Shown here piece by piece: positions 60,956-64,000 of a stretch of 64,000 nucleotides of DNA. The DNA is from Cryptomeria japonica (Eukaryota > Streptophyta > Pinopsida > Cupressales > Cupressaceae): NCBI RefSeq assembly GCF_030272615.1, contig NC_081415.1:630517240-630581239 (forward strand). The letters are read 5' to 3'. Numbering within the stretch: position 1 is the stretch's first letter; each line of letters begins with the position of its first letter. The notes beneath the pieces were generated by a model. The model saw only the letters and a list, made by a program, of their open reading frames with translations. It did no database searches and was not told where the DNA came from. A program made the translations under genes and the position numbers.

Positions 60956-62560
60956 TGTAATGTCCCTTACTAGTTATATAAGCAGAAATATGTTTGCCTG
61001 GAATAACAGATGGAAAAATAAATCAGAAATAGGAACATTGCTTTTATTCTAAGTAAGTTACATTAATGCAAACAGAGATTTCTTATACATATGCAGCGGT
61101 CATAAAAATTTATTCAATTGCAACTCAAATAGCTATTAAACATTATTCCTATAATAACCATAATGGATAAACACAGGGGGTGATCCGGTTAGCCCATCCA
61201 TCCCACTCTGGATCCAAAGGCAGTCATTATGCCCCTTTGGCTTACTAATAGTGGTGTGGGTCTTATTCCCATAATCATTCCTTGTCCCACCCTTAAATTT
61301 ATTAAGCCAAGGAAGTGGCAGATTGTAGAGGGGCTTAATTGTTGCCAATCCCAGGCCCAGTAGCAGTCATATGCCCTACTGGCCTACTGATCTTACATGG
61401 ACCAATAGTTGGTCAACTTGGACAGACATTATCCTTCTCTCCCAATCTCTCTGCCTTCCTGGAATTTTATGTAAATTAGTGAATTTCTTGCAGGATTATT
61501 ATTATTGTAAGCTTTTACTGTTATAGAGTTGTGAAATATGTTTGTACAGATGTGAATAAACATCATCGTAATATTTACCAGTCACCCCATCTAAGGAGCG
61601 ATTGTGTCAGATAATCAGAATTACATAAACATCAGAAACTTGCTGTATAATTTTATGATTTTTAACCTCATTAGTATTCTAAATAAGTTTAACGGTGCTG
61701 TGTGATACTGTAATGATTCTTAACACAGAACTACTCAGATTTATTACAGTAACGGATTGTTCATTTGTAATTGTTATTTTAAGCTTAATACGTGGGGCTT
61801 CACAGTTCTGTCAAGATCTATAGGTAGTGCCATTTATTGTTACCTTTTTAGCTAAATAGTAGTTCACGATGGATACCAAAATACGTGAAAGGAAAGTTGA
61901 TGCAAACACCGTGAAAATAACTTACCTTGAATTCACGTACTGGCCGATAACACGTATATGCAATATGTTAAAAACAATCATCCTTTCCTTAGTATGTGAC
62001 GTACCTGAAATGGCGCCCTGCAGTCGGGTAATTCAGAATGATGCCAATTGTGTAATTACGCGATCATAGTCTGCCTTCCCTTCCCGGAGTCTCCTTCCTG
62101 TGTGTATCCTCTGCAGTTTTGGCGCTCACTATTTCTATCCTTCCCAATCACCGATTAAGAGGTCACGTCGTATTATAAGAGACGTGACATGCTTGGCAGA
62201 AGTCGCGACTTTTGTAAATAAATAATCACCTGGGTTGTGACTATTAGCCGATAGGCACACCCAGTGCGAGCTTATAAGGCTTATATTGTATTAAATAATT
62301 ATTACTTATTATTTATTCTATTAATCATTAACACATGCGATTACCTTAATCACTGTATTTATATGTAATTTTAATAACTAGTAAACAATTTACACGTCGT
62401 TATTATTATTACTGAGAGAAGACAGTTATTATAATTAATAATAAATAATCAATTACACATTAATAATCAATTGATATTTTTGGATAGAGATATACATTGA
62501 ATAAATATTAGATCACAGTTATATAGACATATCTGATATATTCATCATGGGGACATGACA
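60956..62560 (-). repeat. Chromovirus LTR (5' in element orientation)
   Basis: 1605 bp, partner of 45699-47303. Right flank ATTCT at 62561-62565. Confidence 0.95.
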
Positions 62561-62565
62561 ATTCT

Positions 62566-62698
62566 CCATAGAGGTATAGCAAGGCCTGATGTTGGCCTTC
62601 AAGAGGCCCAGCAGGGTCCCAGCAGGACATCATTGGCAGTCTCAATATCAGGCAGGAGTAAATGACTGCTTCCACATAAAAGTTTGAAAGCAATTTAT
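62566..62698. other. Short spacer between two retrotransposons
   Basis: Pre-insertion DNA of the chromovirus. No domain recognised. Confidence 0.5.
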
Positions 62699-63925
62699 TG
62701 TAATGTCCCCACTCTAGCAGATTGACCAAGCATATGTGCGTTAGCCTAGCTCTACATGGTCCCGAGGGCTAACGAAGGGTTTAAAGGGATCCTGGAGTGT
62801 TTTGGCCTAGTCATTTCCAGTTTGGGCCAAAACGAAGTTGATTTACTTAGTTTCAGGCATACTTACTATTTTTAGTAAGTCAGCAGGACACAACGGAGGC
62901 TAGTTTTGGTGATTGGATTTGATACTCCTTGGCGAGAGCTTTCCGACGAGCTATCACTCACGCTATTCGGAGTTCGATTGCTAATATATTTTAATGCCTG
63001 AAGTTTTATTAAAGTAACATTTAATTTAATTGTAAAATATTAAAGTGTTACTTTAATATTTATTTTATGGAGATATGTGTAAATCAAAGGGGCAACCAAG
63101 GGAGACATAAGTGAATATTTTAATATGTTTTATATTGAACATGTTTTATCCCACATTGTTTGAGTGAGTTGGGTCGCCCCTTGGAGAAAGAATAAAAGGG
63201 AGCTTTTGTGGCTTCATTGGGGGGGTTGAATATGAGAAGAATTTGGTGTGTGAGTTGCAGATCCGTTCTTGGCATTAGAGGACGTCTATCCTCTCTTGTG
63301 ACATTCTAGACGTCATTCCCTTGGGGTTTGGCCTTTGGAATCCTTTGCGATCAGCTTCATTTACAGGCAGATTGGGTGCATTTTTCAGCCACAGGCAGCA
63401 GCATTATTTGGTTGCATTTTCAGCTACAAGCAGCAGCATTATTTGGTTGCATTTCCAGCTACAGGCCGCGACACTATTCACGCGGGTACTATTCACGCGA
63501 CACTATTCACGCGGGTACTATTCACGTGACACTATTCACGCGAGTACTATTCACATGGCACTATTCATCTGGCACTATTCATGCAGCACTATTCATGTTA
63601 CTGTAGCAGCAGAATTAGAAACTTTTGTTGGAACATTATGTCAAAATGCTGGAGTAATTAGTGAGTTGAAAATAACCTGCTTTGTATTTGAGTTTGTTAA
63701 TTCTGGAAATAATATTATAACAGCAGTAGTTCAATTTCCAGCTTGCCTATTATTGTAAATTCTTTTTAGTTCATGTTATGTGGTTTCATACCTGTGCAAA
63801 GACTTAAAACAAAAAAAAAACATTGAAACATTAAACGGAGGAATAAGGAATTGGCTGCAAACTGTTTGACTAAATTCCTATCAGCAGTGGGGTTAGTTTT
63901 TGGGCATTCTAGGGTGTCCATTACA
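62699..63925 (+). repeat. 5' LTR of another LTR retrotransposon, continues beyond the window
   Basis: TGTAATGTCCCCACTC...GTGTCCATTACA, 1227 bp, with a TATA-like AATAAAAG near 63189. The ends TGTAATG/CATTACA are similar to those of the chromovirus, so this may be a related Ty3/gypsy element. Confidence 0.85.
63395..63600. repeat. Minisatellites in the right-edge LTR
   Basis: Two copies of about 42 bp (GCAGCAGCATTATTTGGTTG, 63395-63470), then about 9 units of CACTATTCACGCG-type, 13-16 bp each (63470-63600). Confidence 0.85.
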
Positions 63926-63926
63926 G

Positions 63927-63938
63927 TGGTATCAGAGC
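63927..63938 (+). promoter_or_regulatory. Primer-binding site of the right-edge retrotransposon
   Basis: TGGTATCAGAGC, one base after the LTR end at 63925. The internal region starts here and runs out of the window. Confidence 0.92.
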
Positions 63939-64000
63939 AGAAGATTCTACCATCTTGTGGGAAACTTTCACCAAAACATATTGCAGAAATAAAACAGGTC

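Larger units (their letters stand above)
45699..62560 (-). mobile_element. Chromovirus (Ty3/gypsy) with ATTCT duplication, nested insertions inside
   Basis: Two 1605-bp LTRs in direct repeat, with ATTCT at 45694-45698 and 62561-62565. Minus-strand order from the right: LTR, initiator-Met primer site, gag, protease, reverse transcriptase (split by the insertion at 49390-58460), RNase H, integrase, chromodomain, polypurine tract, LTR. Broken by stops and frameshifts, so not active. LTR differences are roughly 2-8% in sampled stretches. Confidence 0.95.

Overview
The window looks like nuclear DNA from a seed plant with a very large genome. It is AT-rich and repeat-dominated: 64 kb holds one convincing host gene, and most of the rest is decayed LTR retrotransposon sequence. 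Tat-lineage Ty3/gypsy, chromovirus, Ty1/copia-type elements with initiator-Met tRNA primer sites, SINEs and a MITE occur together, which fits a plant. Old, diverged, nested elements with many solo LTRs suggest a conifer or similar gymnosperm; that placement is inference.

Region 1 (1 to about 16.26 kb) is one Tat-lineage Ty3/gypsy element on the + strand, entered inside its leader; the 5' LTR lies outside the window. It holds gag, protease, a G-patch-like segment, reverse transcriptase, RNase H, a second RNase H, integrase, an antisense plant-mobile-domain (MAIN-like) gene, a polypurine tract and a 3' LTR. Arrays of a TAGCGCGT-like motif lie in the leader and, in reverse complement, near the 3' end. 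About 7.9 kb of mostly unrecognised sequence follows, including a foldback at 19690-20150.

Region 2 (24.23-33.80 kb) is a Ty1/copia-type element with both LTRs but no recognisable pol. It carries a coiled-coil/CCHC gag and a long second ORF of unknown function. A solo LTR sits in its 5' LTR, and the 3' LTR preserves the empty site. A second insertion of about 1.6 kb interrupts the second ORF.

Region 3 (33.8-45.7 kb) is AT-rich intergenic DNA. It holds two SINEs with long target-site duplications, a second solo LTR of the same family, a 3-kb CT-rich tract, a possible Helitron 3' terminus, a MITE, and the host gene: an intronless Nudix-like protein with a probable organelle transit peptide (43204-44136).

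Region 4 (45.70-62.56 kb) is a three-level nest. A minus-strand chromovirus with matching ATTCT duplications contains a minus-strand gag-only copia-type element with 2.5-kb LTRs, which in turn contains a solo LTR flanked by GGTCC. At the right edge (62.70 kb onward) the 5' LTR and primer site of another + strand retrotransposon begin.

The retroelement genes are broken by stops and frameshifts. In the Tat element all the in-frame stops can be explained by C-to-T changes, as expected from deamination of methylated cytosine. Divergences quoted are by-eye estimates over short stretches.
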